A stretch of DNA of 64,000 nucleotides from Isosphaera sp. (GTDB lineage Bacteria; Planctomycetota; Planctomycetia; Gemmatales; Gemmataceae), in assembly GCA_013822345.1 (NCBI GenBank), contig PNKH01000004.1:62001-126000 (forward strand), given 5' to 3'. The notes below the pieces were generated by a model that did no database searches, had not been told where the DNA came from, and saw nothing but the letters and a program-made list of their open reading frames with translations. This document shows, in pieces, positions 1-13,360 of the stretch. The position numbers and the translations under genes are program-made. Numbering within the stretch: position 1 is the stretch's first letter; every line of letters starts with the position of its first letter.

Positions 1-3658
<3,658 letters not shown>

Positions 3659-3884
3659 GCGCTGCCCCCCGGCGTCCGCGGCCGTCGACCGCCACAACCG
3701 TAGGTCACGCCGGCGGGGTTGGTTCGTGAGACCCGGGAAAATTTCGACGGGTGTTGGTGCCACCGGGGCGGAACCGGGTCGGCTGTTGACGTGGTTCGGA
3801 AGGTGTTGGGCGGGGTCGGTGGCCGGGTGAGGGGGGGACCACCTGCCGCGAAGTCCGGCGGCCGATCCGAGCCGGTCGCCACTC

Positions 3885-5816
3885 CTACCCCCGGGGCCCG
3901 AGCGGCGGGAACGGACAGCCCAGGGCCGAGCACAGCGTCCGCAGCAGTTCGTACTCGGTCGCGGTCAGGGCCCGGTCGGCGACGACGCAGACGGCGGCCG
4001 CCCGGACCAGCCGCTCCTTCAAACCCGAGGCGGCCTCCTCGAACGCGTCCAGGGCGGCGGCGAACCCCGGCGGCGAGCACCGCTCCGCGTCGGGGAGCGA
4101 TCCCGACCAGGCCGGGTCCCACTCCCGCATCCCGGCGACGAACGCCTTCCCGGCCGTCCCGGCGTCCGGGTGCCCTTCGCGGGCCAGCATCCCGAGCAGG
4201 GTCGCGGCCCGGTCCGCCAGTGCCGCCGCCGACCGGGCCCGCACCCGGGCCGGCGGTCGCAGCCCGAACGCCCGGTCCAGCGACCGGGTGAGCAGGTGTT
4301 GCAGGCAGAACTCGAACAGGCTGAGCCGCCGGTCCATCAACGCCAGCACCTCGGTCGCCGCCCGGAACCGGCGGTACTGCTCCGGCGACATGCGCCGCAG
4401 GGCCGGCATGGCGAAGTGGACGACGGCCAGCCGGGTGCCCGGCGGGACCGCCCGCACCCGGTCCGCCAGCCGCCGCACCTCGACCAGGTCCGGCGGGTCG
4501 ACCGACGCCTCCAGGCCGGCCAGCTGCGCGACGCGGACCCCCTCGTCCGCGTCCAGTAGCAGTCCGAGTACCACCGCCCGGGCGGAGTACGGCTCGCCGA
4601 TCAGCTCGCGGAGGTCCGGGGTGACGGCGTCCTCGAACCGGGCGGCGGTGGCCAGGCTCTCGTCCGGGACGGTCCCGATCCGGGCGACCGCGGCGTCCGC
4701 GGCGAGGTGCGGCATCGGGACCGGCAGCGGCAGCCGCGGGGCCGTCGGGCCGGCCGGCCGGTCCGGCTCCGGCTCGACCGCGACCCGCCGGACCTTGGGG
4801 TACGTCCCGTCCCACGCCGGGTCGATCGCCCGGATGCGGAGTTCCAGCGGCGGGTGGCTGTCGAACAGGCCGGTCAGCCGGCCGGTGAGGGCGTCGGCGA
4901 AGAACATGTGGCTGACCTCGGCGGCGTTCGGGTTCTCGACCCGGGCCCCTGCGTCCAGCCCGCCGATCTTCTTCAGTGCCCCGCCGATCCCGTCCGGGTT
5001 GCGGGTGAACTGGACGGCGCTGGCGTCGGCGAGGTACTCCCGCTGCCGCGACGCGGCCGCCTGGATCAGCCACCCGAAGAACGCCCCGACCGCCCCGAGG
5101 ACGTACAGGGCGACGCCGAGCAGGAACAGGGCCAGCAGCAGCCCGCCCTCGTTCTTCTTCGACCGCCGGGACGAGTTCCGGTTCGACTGGCCGATGATCT
5201 CGATCAGGAACCGGCCGACCAGGGACAGGACGACGAGGCCGTGAATCCAGCCGACCAGGCGGATGTTGAGCCGCATGTCGCCGTTCAGGATGTGGCTGAA
5301 CTCGTGGGCGACGACCCCTTGCAACTCGTCCCGGGTCAGGTAGTCGAGGGCCCCCTGGGAGACGGCGACGACCGCGTCGTCGGGGGCGTACCCGGCGGCG
5401 AACGCGTTGATGGACGGTTCTTCGAGGACGAACACCGGCGGGACCGGCACCCCGGACGCGATCGCCATCTCCTCGACCACGTTCAGGAGCCGCCGCTCCC
5501 GCGGGTCGCGGGAGTTGGTCGGCACCTCCCGCCCGCCGACCATCAGGGCGACCGCCTTCCCGCCGCCGGCCAGCTGCGACACCTTGTACGCGGACCCGCC
5601 CCCGACCACGAGGAGGGTGCCGCCGACGGCCGCGGCCAGCAGCTCCGGCCGCCACCACTCGACCGGGCCGCGGCGGTCCTTCGAGAGCCCGGCGTCGAGG
5701 CCGAGGGCGACGAGGTAGGTCAACCCGACGACGGCGGCGACGGCGGCGGCGAACAGGAGGACCAGCCGGGCGGTGTTCCGCCGGGCGCGGGCCTGGTGCT
5801 GGAAGAAGTTGGTCAT
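3885..5816 (-). CDS. M48 family metallopeptidase (HtpX-like), membrane-bound
   Basis: N-terminal TM segments; 'LQGVVAHEFSHILNGDMRLN' HExxH zinc motif. Confidence 0.92.
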   Translation of the reverse strand: MTNFFQHQARARRNTARLVLLFAAAVAAVVGLTYLVALGLDAGLSKDRRGPVEWWRPELLAAAVGGTLLVVGGGSAYKVSQLAGGGKAVALMVGGREVPTNSRDPRERRLLNVVEEMAIASGVPVPPVFVLEEPSINAFAAGYAPDDAVVAVSQGALDYLTRDELQGVVAHEFSHILNGDMRLNIRLVGWIHGLVVLSLVGRFLIEIIGQSNRNSSRRSKKNEGGLLLALFLLGVALYVLGAVGAFFGWLIQAAASRQREYLADASAVQFTRNPDGIGGALKKIGGLDAGARVENPNAAEVSHMFFADALTGRLTGLFDSHPPLELRIRAIDPAWDGTYPKVRRVAVEPEPDRPAGPTAPRLPLPVPMPHLAADAAVARIGTVPDESLATAARFEDAVTPDLRELIGEPYSARAVVLGLLLDADEGVRVAQLAGLEASVDPPDLVEVRRLADRVRAVPPGTRLAVVHFAMPALRRMSPEQYRRFRAATEVLALMDRRLSLFEFCLQHLLTRSLDRAFGLRPPARVRARSAAALADRAATLLGMLAREGHPDAGTAGKAFVAGMREWDPAWSGSLPDAERCSPPGFAAALDAFEEAASGLKERLVRAAAVCVVADRALTATEYELLRTLCSALGCPFPPLGPRG

Positions 5817-5829
5817 GCGGGGCGTCCCG

Positions 5830-5887
5830 ACAAGCCCGCGGCGCGAGCAAGGGCGGGCGGCAGCCCTTGCTCGCGCCGCGGGCTTGT
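5830..5887. repeat. Perfect 25-bp inverted repeat with 8-nt loop between lemA-like and M48 genes
   Basis: acaagcccgcggcgcgagcaagggc / gcccttgctcgcgccgcgggcttgt, loop gggcggca. Confidence 0.9.
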
Positions 5888-5900
5888 GAGGGGGATCAGG

Positions 5901-6503
5901 TCACCGGCCGAACGACACCTTGGGGGCCTCGCGGGAGGCGTCGTCGATCTCCAGGAGTTGGGCCTCGGGGAACCCGAACATGCCGGCGACCAGGACGGTC
6001 GGGAAGACCGCCCGGCGGTTGTTGAACGCGGTGACGGCGTCGTTGAACGCCTGCCGGGCGAACCCGATCTTGTTCTCGGTCGAGGTGAGCTCCTCCTGGA
6101 GGGCGAGCATGTTGGTGTTGGCCTTCAGGTCGGGGTACGCCTCGGACAGCATCATGAGCCGGCCGAGGGCGCCGGAGAGTTGGCCCTCGGCCTGGCCGAG
6201 GGCCTTCATGGCGGCCGGGTCGCCGGGGTTGTCGGCGGCCTTCTGGCCGGCGGCGTAGGCGGAGTTGCGGGCCCGGATGACGGCCTCCAGGGTGTCCCGC
6301 TCGTGGCCCATGTACCCCTTGACGCTCTCGACGAGGTTGGGGATGAGGTCGTACCGCCGCTTGAGCTGGACGTCGATCTGGGCGAACGAGTTCTTGTACT
6401 GGTTGCGGTCGACGACGAGGCGGTTGTAGACGGACACCATCCAGAGGACGAGGAGGACGAGGAGGGCGCCGCCGGCGATCACGGCGATGAGCCAGGGTTC
6501 CAT
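5901..6503 (-). CDS. lemA: LemA family protein
   Basis: 'YNRLVVDRNQYKNSFAQIDVQLKRRYDLIPNLVESVKGYMGHERDTLEAVIRAR' is the LemA signature; upstream of the M48 peptidase on the same strand. Confidence 0.93.
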   Translation of the reverse strand: MEPWLIAVIAGGALLVLLVLWMVSVYNRLVVDRNQYKNSFAQIDVQLKRRYDLIPNLVESVKGYMGHERDTLEAVIRARNSAYAAGQKAADNPGDPAAMKALGQAEGQLSGALGRLMMLSEAYPDLKANTNMLALQEELTSTENKIGFARQAFNDAVTAFNNRRAVFPTVLVAGMFGFPEAQLLEIDDASREAPKVSFGR

Positions 6504-6615
6504 GACGGGGTCCCGTGAGGGGCGGTGACGTGCGTCCGACGGACGGGGGGATTGTCGGGCGGTCGGAACGGATCGTCAAGGACGTGCGATCGGAGCGGAG
6601 AGGACAGGACGCCAA

Positions 6616-7011
6616 TTGAACTTTTTATCGCTGGCGTGCGGGGCTGGGAAGCCGGTGTGCGACGGCAAGTGGAGGGCGGTTAATCCTGCCTGTTCGCACA
6701 ACCGTCCGGAAAGCTCCCCGAGGTGGCCTCAACTCGATTCCGGGTTCGTCGATCGGGGAACCTTGCAGTTCAAGAGGTTACAGCTAGCGGCTGTCATCGA
6801 GTTATTCCCGTGGGGCGCTCCTTTCCCCGGGAAATCGGTGCCGAAACCGGTCAAGGAGCGCCCGGACGGGATAAAACTCGCCCGCCACTACCAGGCACTA
6901 CTCGCCAGCGGGAAGTTCGAGAACCGGGCCGCACTCGCCCGCTACCTGGGTGTCAGCCGGGCCAGGGTGACACAGGTGCTGAAACGGTTGCATTCCGCCC
7001 CAGCCGTTTAA
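6616..7011 (+). CDS. Small helix-turn-helix protein
   Basis: C-terminal 'NRAALARYLGVSRARVTQVLKRL' HTH; TTG start. Confidence 0.6.
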   Translation: MNFLSLACGAGKPVCDGKWRAVNPACSHNRPESSPRWPQLDSGFVDRGTLQFKRLQLAAVIELFPWGAPFPGKSVPKPVKERPDGIKLARHYQALLASGKFENRAALARYLGVSRARVTQVLKRLHSAPAV

Positions 7012-7017
7012 AGCCGG

Positions 7018-8034
7018 TCAGACGGGTGATGACGAGGCCGCATGTTTCCCGCCCGGCATCCGGGCGGCCATGCCCTTCTTCAGATTGGGTACGCCCCGGT
7101 ACTTTGCGAGCAACTTCGGCAGCGAGGAGCCGCCGGGAAGACCGCGGAGTCCCTTTCGCAAGGCTTGATCGACGTTGAACCAGCGTTCGCCTCCCGTGTC
7201 CAGGATGTATTGTTCCGGGCATCGGCACGTCGGCCACTCCCCATGAGCAATATGGTAGGCGTCGGCCCACGCCAGGACTTGCCCCTCGGTCAGCGGTGGC
7301 AGATGGCCCACGTTCCGCACGCCGCGATGCCTGGCAAGCAGGTCGAACAGCGTTTCGTTACCGGGGAAGCCGCGGAGGCCGCGAGCGATGTCCTGGATGA
7401 CCTTGCCCCAGGTCTCCCCGCCGGAATCAGGGATCACTTCTGGCCAATGCTTCTGCTTCGGCCACTCTCCGGTTCGCGCGTGAAAGGCGTCCGCCCAGGC
7501 CAGCACCTGGCTCACCGTCAGGGGTGGGAGATCGGCAAAGTTGCGAACACCGCGATGTTCCGCGAGAACTTGCGGTAGCGACGATCCGCCGGGCATTCCC
7601 CGGATGCCTGAGCGAAGTGCGGTATCCACGGCCAGCCACGTCTCTCCGTTCGTTCCGGGAATGCCGCTCGGCTTCGTCTTGGGCTGTGGCCACCCGCCGT
7701 GAGTCGCGTGGTACGCATCGGCCCACCGGAGGATTTGCGGGACGGTGAGGTGAGGCAGGCCCTTCTTGTTTCGCACGCCCCGCCGGGCGGCGAGTAGGCG
7801 GGCGAGGGAGGAGCCGCCTCGCAGACCTCGCAGACCCTTCTGCAACGCAGAGTCGATCCCCGACCAGCGCTGCGTCCAGCTTCCCGGGACCAAGCCCGAA
7901 TCCTTCCGCGGCCAACAGCCCTTGAGGTCGTGATGGGCGTCGGCCCACGCCAGGATTTGGTCTTCGGTGAGGGTGGGGCGTGGCCAGTTCTCGCTGCGCT
8001 TTCGTCGGCGGCGCATTGGCCCTCCCGTACCCAC
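7018..8034 (-). CDS. Protein of four tandem ~75-aa repeats (LPPLT..Q[IV]L.WADA.H...G.WP...ETW..VD.AL..GLRG.PGGSSL..LLA..RGVRN)
   Basis: Four repeats visible in the translation. Resembles planctomycete 'WADAHH' repeats and, loosely, helicase-associated domains. Confidence 0.8.
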   Translation of the reverse strand: MGTGGPMRRRRKRSENWPRPTLTEDQILAWADAHHDLKGCWPRKDSGLVPGSWTQRWSGIDSALQKGLRGLRGGSSLARLLAARRGVRNKKGLPHLTVPQILRWADAYHATHGGWPQPKTKPSGIPGTNGETWLAVDTALRSGIRGMPGGSSLPQVLAEHRGVRNFADLPPLTVSQVLAWADAFHARTGEWPKQKHWPEVIPDSGGETWGKVIQDIARGLRGFPGNETLFDLLARHRGVRNVGHLPPLTEGQVLAWADAYHIAHGEWPTCRCPEQYILDTGGERWFNVDQALRKGLRGLPGGSSLPKLLAKYRGVPNLKKGMAARMPGGKHAASSSPV

Positions 8035-8055
8035 CCGCCAAGGAATGTATCGTTC

Positions 8056-8628
8056 TCACAACAACTCGACGAACTCACGCCGGCGGGCGACCGCCTGGAC
8101 CAGGCCTTGGCTTTCGAGGGTGGCGAGCAACTCTTCGGCCGTCTTTGGTGGATTCCGCAGCCCCTCCCGCTGCCGCTTGACCGCCGCACAGACCGGCCCG
8201 GTGGCGGCTTCGAACAGCGACACGAGGAAATCGTCCGGGTGCTGGGCCTCGACGTTGAAGGCGGCCAGGACAGCGGCCGGAAAGTCCTTCAGATTGAAGG
8301 TGACGATGACCTCGGCGTCGGCGCGGATGGCTGCCGCGAGGACGTGGCGGTCGTCGGGGTCGGGGAGGGACAGGGACTCGATCAGGTCTTCGTACCCGGT
8401 CACCAGGCAGTCGCGGACGGCCTCGTTCATCAGCGACCGGGTCCGCGCCAGGCGGTCGGGGGACAGCGCGGTGTTGTCGGCCAGCACGTTTCGCGCCCAC
8501 TCGTCGTGGATCGCCTCCGTCCACCGCGCCCGCACTAGGCCCGCGTGCGCGAGCCGGATGAACAGGTCACGGAGCGGGGCCGGGTACAGGACGTTGGCGT
8601 CGTATACGGCGGTGACCGGGTGGTCCAT
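8056..8628 (-). CDS. PIN-domain protein (putative VapC-like toxin)
   Basis: 'AVYDANVLYPAPLRDLF' and 'LPDPDDRHVLAAAIRADAEVIVTFNLKDFP' are PIN acidic-residue motifs; overlaps the HTH gene end. Confidence 0.85.
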   Translation of the reverse strand: MDHPVTAVYDANVLYPAPLRDLFIRLAHAGLVRARWTEAIHDEWARNVLADNTALSPDRLARTRSLMNEAVRDCLVTGYEDLIESLSLPDPDDRHVLAAAIRADAEVIVTFNLKDFPAAVLAAFNVEAQHPDDFLVSLFEAATGPVCAAVKRQREGLRNPPKTAEELLATLESQGLVQAVARRREFVELL

Positions 8629-9095
8629 CAGTACCCCATCCCCAGCTCCTGGGCCTCGGCGGTGAGTTGATCGAGCACCTTCGCCCGCGCCTCATCGTCC
8701 TTCCGCTTGTAGGCCATCAGGTCGTCGAACCGGACGCGGCGGTACTTGCCGACAGTGCGGGACGGGATCTTGCTCTCGTCGAGCAGCTTGACGACGTAGG
8801 GTCGGGAAACGTTGAGCAGGTCGGCCGCCTGCTGGGTGGTGAGTTCCGCGTGGGTGGGAATCAGGGTGACGGCGTTGCCCAGGGACATCTCGGTCAGCAG
8901 GTGCAGGAACAGACGCACCGCGGATGTCGGCACGGCAACCGCGTCCCCCTCTTCACCATCGTCGAGGCGAAGGCGGACGCTCGCCCGCCGGCCGAGTTTG
9001 CGAGTGGCCAACAGGCGACTCGACTCCCGGGCAAGCACGGCATCGGCCTCGCTCGGCGCGACCGTTTCAAAGTTCTCAGGGATCAGCGTGGACAT
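8628..9095 (-). CDS. Excisionase-type HTH DNA-binding protein (putative antitoxin of the PIN protein)
   Basis: 'LTTQQAADLLNVSRPYVVKLLDESKIPSRTVGKYRRVRFDDLMAYKRK'; stop overlaps the PIN start at 8628. Confidence 0.87.
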   Translation of the reverse strand: MSTLIPENFETVAPSEADAVLARESSRLLATRKLGRRASVRLRLDDGEEGDAVAVPTSAVRLFLHLLTEMSLGNAVTLIPTHAELTTQQAADLLNVSRPYVVKLLDESKIPSRTVGKYRRVRFDDLMAYKRKDDEARAKVLDQLTAEAQELGMGY

Positions 9096-9200
9096 GGAAT
9101 ACCTCCTTTAACCTTTCCCAGGTATTCTACCACGACCTCGAATTGGACGCAATACTCGAAACACTCGAAACTACATCCTTCGGCTGACCGGCAATGCGCC

Positions 9201-9824
9201 TCACTCGTCCCCGGCGAGTTCCCGGAAGATGGGGTGCATCCAGGCCGGGGCCAGCTTCAAGTCCTTGAGGAGTTCCCGACGCTTGTCGGCCGGGAGCGTC
9301 CGCTTCAGGTGTTCGCGGCGCTCGGGGGTCACATGTTCCTGGCCCAGTTCGCGGAGGGCCTGGATCAGCAGGCCGCTCAGCCGTCCCGCCGCCGCCATGT
9401 TCCGCGGGGTCGTCCGGCGGAACTGGATCGTCATCGGTCCGATCTTGACCGTCCGGGACGGGCCGTCCGTCAGGAACACCGCCTTGGCCGGCACCTGCTC
9501 GGACAGGCCCAGGGCGTTGGCCGCATATGCCCCCGCCGGTTGCAAGCGCGTGTGGTCGCGGCCGGCCAGGGCCTGGGCCACGGCCTCGGCGGACGGCGCG
9601 AGGAGGCCAAGGACCGGATGTTCCTTCGGCCGGTCGTACACCCCGCGGGCGAGGCGGCGGATCGTTCCCTTTCGGGTGAGCCGGTGCAGGACGATGTCGA
9701 TGGCCTCGCGGCTGCCCATGTCGAAGAAGTCAGCCGGGACGAACACGTAGCCTCGCTCACGGCCCAAAATGGCTGCAAAAACCTGCGAATCAATGCTTTT
9801 GGCTATTTTTCGGGACCGGCTCAT
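9201..9824 (-). CDS. DUF6088/AbiEi-like transcriptional regulator
   Basis: 'GSREAIDIVLHRLTRKGTIRRLARGVYDRPKEHPVLG...AAGAYAANALGLSEQVPAKAVFLTDGPSRTVKIG' resembles the AbiEi antitoxin family. Confidence 0.8.
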   Translation of the reverse strand: MSRSRKIAKSIDSQVFAAILGRERGYVFVPADFFDMGSREAIDIVLHRLTRKGTIRRLARGVYDRPKEHPVLGLLAPSAEAVAQALAGRDHTRLQPAGAYAANALGLSEQVPAKAVFLTDGPSRTVKIGPMTIQFRRTTPRNMAAAGRLSGLLIQALRELGQEHVTPERREHLKRTLPADKRRELLKDLKLAPAWMHPIFRELAGDE

Positions 9825-10294
9825 GTAAGGAATTATGACTGGTTTTTCTTACAAAATAAAAAGTCCATGTCGCAGAGCGTCCCGCGTGGAAGAATGGCCG
9901 AGCAGTCCGTCGCCACTCTTAGGTGCGGAAGGTCGGCAAAGCGGCTTCGCTCGATGTCGTCTAGCTTGCGGTCGATTTGAAACGCTACCGGACAAACTTG
10001 GAAGCCACCCCGGCGGACGGTCGCCGGGCTGATGCTCGAAGACCATTGGCCGGTGCCGCCCGCCCAAGGCCCGCCGCGGCCGCGGTAGGACATCCGGGCC
10101 GACCCTCTTGGGTCGGCGGCGTATGTCATGATTGATTCTTTATTTCTCGTCCCTTACGCACGGTGTACGGGGCGAAAGACCCGAATTGCACCGACGGAGG
10201 ACATGGACATGGTCGAAACGGCGACGCTGGCGAATCGACCCGGCAACATAGGTATCCGGCACCGCGGGGCCGCGTCCGAGGGGGCCGCTTGACC

Positions 10295-11569
10295 ATGCCC
10301 GAAATCCCGCACGACGGATGGCCGGAGAGCACCCTGGCCCTGATGTGGAACCCCTACGGGTTCATCTCGGAGCGGTGCCGGCGGTTCGGGTCCGACCTGT
10401 TCCAGGCCCGGCTCATGCTCCGTCCGACCGTGTGCATGACGGGGCCGGAGGCGGCCGCGCTGTTTTACGACGAGGGGCGGTTCACCCGCACCAACGTCGC
10501 CCCCGGTTGGCTCCAGAAGACGCTCTTCGGCCGGGGTGGCGTGCAGGGGCTCGACGCCGAAGCCCACCGGCACCGCAAGCAGATGTTCCTCTCACTGATG
10601 ACACCCGCGTCCGTCGAGCGGTTCGGGACCGTCACCGCCGCCGCATTCCGGGCCTCCGCCCGGAGGTGGGCAAGCCGGGACCGCGTCGTCCTCTACGACG
10701 AGGCCAACGAACTCCTCACCCGGGCCGTGTGCGAGTGGGCCGGCGTCCCGCTCCGGGAGCCGGAGGTCGGCCGGCGGACGGCCGAGCTGGTGGCGATGTT
10801 CGACCGGGCGGCGGCCCTCGGCCCCGGGCACCTGTGGTCCCGGCTCGCCCGCCGGCGGGCCGAGCGGTGGGCCGCTGGTTTGGTCGAGGATGTCCGCGCC
10901 GGCCGGCTGGACCTGCCCGACGGCAGCGCAGTCCGGGCGGTAGCGACGCACCGGAACCCGACGGGGGAGCTACTGGACCGGCGGACGGCCGCGGTGGAAC
11001 TCCTCAACGTGCTGCGGCCGACGGTGGCAGTGTCCGTTTTCGTCACGTTCGCCGCCCTGGCGCTCCACCAGCACCCGGGGTGCCGCGAGCGGCTCCGGGC
11101 CGGGGAGCCCGGGTACGCCGACCTGTTCGCGCAAGAGGTGCGGCGATTCTACCCCTTCTTTCCCGCCGTGATGGCCCGGGTGCGGCACGACTTCGAGTGG
11201 CACGGCTACCGCTTCCCCCGGGGGCGGCGGGTGTTGCTGGACCTGTACGGCACCGACCACGACCCGCGGACTTGGGACGTCCCGGACGAATTCCGGCCCG
11301 AGCGGTTCCGGGGTTGGGACGGCAGCCCGTTCAACTTCATCCCCCAGGGCGGCGGCGACCACCGCAACCACCGCTGTCCGGGCGAGTGGATCGCCGTCGA
11401 AGTGCTGAAGGTGGCCGCCGGCTTCCTGGCCGGGGAGATCACCTACGACGTTCCGGACCAGGACCTACGTGTTGAACACCGACGGCTACCGGCCCTGCCC
11501 CGGAGCCGGTTCATGATGACCAACGTCAGGGCGGCGGGGCGGGCCGGGTACGGCCCAGGCGTGACGTAA
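10295..11569 (+). CDS. Cytochrome P450, CYP152 (fatty-acid peroxygenase)-like
   Basis: 'FNFIPQGGGDHRNHRCPGEWIAVEVLK' heme-Cys region and 'ELLNVLRPTVAV' Arg-Pro I-helix motif typical of CYP152. Confidence 0.85.
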   Translation: MPEIPHDGWPESTLALMWNPYGFISERCRRFGSDLFQARLMLRPTVCMTGPEAAALFYDEGRFTRTNVAPGWLQKTLFGRGGVQGLDAEAHRHRKQMFLSLMTPASVERFGTVTAAAFRASARRWASRDRVVLYDEANELLTRAVCEWAGVPLREPEVGRRTAELVAMFDRAAALGPGHLWSRLARRRAERWAAGLVEDVRAGRLDLPDGSAVRAVATHRNPTGELLDRRTAAVELLNVLRPTVAVSVFVTFAALALHQHPGCRERLRAGEPGYADLFAQEVRRFYPFFPAVMARVRHDFEWHGYRFPRGRRVLLDLYGTDHDPRTWDVPDEFRPERFRGWDGSPFNFIPQGGGDHRNHRCPGEWIAVEVLKVAAGFLAGEITYDVPDQDLRVEHRRLPALPRSRFMMTNVRAAGRAGYGPGVT

Positions 11570-11623
11570 CTGAAGGAGGACTGCCGATGGAATCACGAAA
11601 GAAAACCTTCGGGCCGCACAGAC

Positions 11624-11780
11624 GTTCACCGTCGCTGTCGAAATGTTTCGTCGCGGGGTACGGGAGTGCTCAGGCCCATCCCCGCGACGGAAGGCGATAG
11701 GGGCTGCGGGCCTTCCGAGCGGCTCACCAACGCCTGAGAATTCCGAGCGGGGGCAAACTGACCGGGCGTTTACGGCGGGC
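11624..11780. repeat. Dispersed ~157-bp non-coding element, copy A (with hairpin)
   Basis: Aligns over its full length with 36505-36660; stem tttcgtcgcgggg/ccccgcgacggaa. Confidence 0.65.
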
Positions 11781-11885
11781 TTTGGCTTTCGCTGTTGATC
11801 TGCCACTCCCGAAAGACGCGCCCCTGAAAGGTGATTGTGGGCTGAAACCCCTCTCGCCTTTGCCCCTGGGGTAACAGTTTCCGGG

Positions 11886-12221
11886 TCAGTTGGTCGGTTT
11901 CTTGGTGAACGTGCCGCTCGGCCCATCCAGCTTACTCAAATCCTTGCCCCCCTTCTCGGCAGCCTCCCACAGCGCTTTCGGCGACAGCGTGGTCCCCGTC
12001 TTCGGGGTGACCCGGATGAAGCGGGCCTGAACGTCGTACTCGACCTTGGCGACCCCAGGCACCTCGGCCACCTTGCCGCCGATCTTCTTCGCGCACGACG
12101 CACAGTCCATGTCGGGAATGGTGATGGTCGTCGGCACTGGGTCAGCCGCCCGAGCGTGGGCGGCCAACAAGAGTAATCCGGCCACGACGGCACCGACGAG
12201 CGGTCGATTCGACAACCTCAT
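11886..12221 (-). CDS. Secreted heavy-metal-associated (HMA) domain protein
   Basis: Signal peptide and 'TITIPDMDCASCAKKIGGKVAEVPGVAKVEYDV' (CxxC). Confidence 0.88.
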   Translation of the reverse strand: MRLSNRPLVGAVVAGLLLLAAHARAADPVPTTITIPDMDCASCAKKIGGKVAEVPGVAKVEYDVQARFIRVTPKTGTTLSPKALWEAAEKGGKDLSKLDGPSGTFTKKPTN

Positions 12222-12382
12222 GTCTCACACTCCTTTTTCCGGACAAGAATTGCCACGCCCCACGCCGGAGCGTCGGCCGACTCGCGTAGACCACACAACG
12301 ATTGAGCCATCCGCACCGCCGCGTAAGACGACTCTGTGTGCCGTAGTTTGCCGTATTCATCGGTCGGCCAAGGCGAACGAGT

Positions 12383-12658
12383 TTACCGCTTCGGGCGTTT
12401 GAAGATTACGACCTTCACGTCCCGCCCTGCCTCCTCCGCCCATATTGCGACGACCCGCGAGTCGCAGTGTTTCCAGCCCTGCTCACCGAGCTTGTTGAAC
12501 TCCTTTTCGTAGTCGTCCGGGTACTTGGGTTCGACGATCACCTTGTATTCCCAACCGGGTGCGGCCACCGCCGGCGGGGTTGGTGCGCCGCGGGCCGCCA
12601 TGCTGATCGTGATCCCGCACGCCACTAAGACCAGCGCGCCCAGAATGACCCCTCGCAT
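12383..12658 (-). CDS. Small secreted DUF4177-like protein
   Basis: 'MRGVILGALVLVACGITIS...WEYKVIVEPKYPDDYEKEFNKLGEQGWKHCDSRVVAIWAE'. Confidence 0.6.
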   Translation of the reverse strand: MRGVILGALVLVACGITISMAARGAPTPPAVAAPGWEYKVIVEPKYPDDYEKEFNKLGEQGWKHCDSRVVAIWAEEAGRDVKVVIFKRPKR

Positions 12659-12931
12659 CAGTTCTCCTCGTTCGGTCATCTTCGGCGACACAGGAGATGA
12701 CAGCCGCCGACACCTTCGACACCTGGATCGCGGGGAATATCGGATAGCCCCCGGTGGATCAATGGCACCACGGCTGGGCGGCTTGAAGTGAATGGTCCGG
12801 GTCTTCGAGTCGTCGGTGACGAACGCGGGAACTATTTCTCCTTGCGGTGCGTCGAAACGGACGGTACTTTGAGGATGGTAGGGTGTGCCCGCTGTTACAC
12901 CCTTCTTGGCCTCGGTCCCAACCCGGACGAC

Positions 12932-13360
12932 ATGGTCCACTCGGTGCTAGCCGTTGTTCTTGCCCTGCTGATGCTGATGCCCCCCGGCATTTGCGTTTGC
13001 GGCGGGGGAGCGCAGCCCTGCCCAAACCACCCGACCGGCGAATCCGGCTTGGCTTTGGCTGAGCCGCAACCGGCAGCGGGGGAAGACCTTTGTTGCGGGA
13101 CGGTGGCAGCGGCCGTGGGGATCGCCCAAGCTGAACACCGCTGCCCGGACCCCCTCCCGCACGAGCAGTCGTGCCCGGTCGTTTCGCCCACGAGCGTTCA
13201 GGCCGTTCCCGAGAGCGCCCCGACCATGACGGCGGACTGGTTCGCCGAACCTGTCGTCGTCCACTTCTGTTTCCCGACCGTCTGCCGCCGGATTGCCCCG
13301 ACTCTGACCCACGTCTCCACGCCCCCCTTGTTCATCGCTCACTGCGTTCTCCTCATTTGA
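12932..13360 (+). CDS. Small secreted Cys-rich protein
   Basis: Signal peptide 'MVHSVLAVVLALLMLMPPGICVCGGG' followed by a Cys-rich region. Confidence 0.55.
   Translation: MVHSVLAVVLALLMLMPPGICVCGGGAQPCPNHPTGESGLALAEPQPAAGEDLCCGTVAAAVGIAQAEHRCPDPLPHEQSCPVVSPTSVQAVPESAPTMTADWFAEPVVVHFCFPTVCRRIAPTLTHVSTPPLFIAHCVLLI

Noticed and set aside
4707-6518. 603-aa plus-strand ORF
   Set aside because: Antisense to M48 peptidase and LemA; composition is a reverse-complement shadow.
9833-10129. 98-aa minus-strand ORF and hairpin gccgaccc-tctt-gggtcggc near 10093-10112
   Set aside because: ORF has no recognisable domain; the hairpin lacks a T-tract and a clear upstream gene, so its function cannot be supported.
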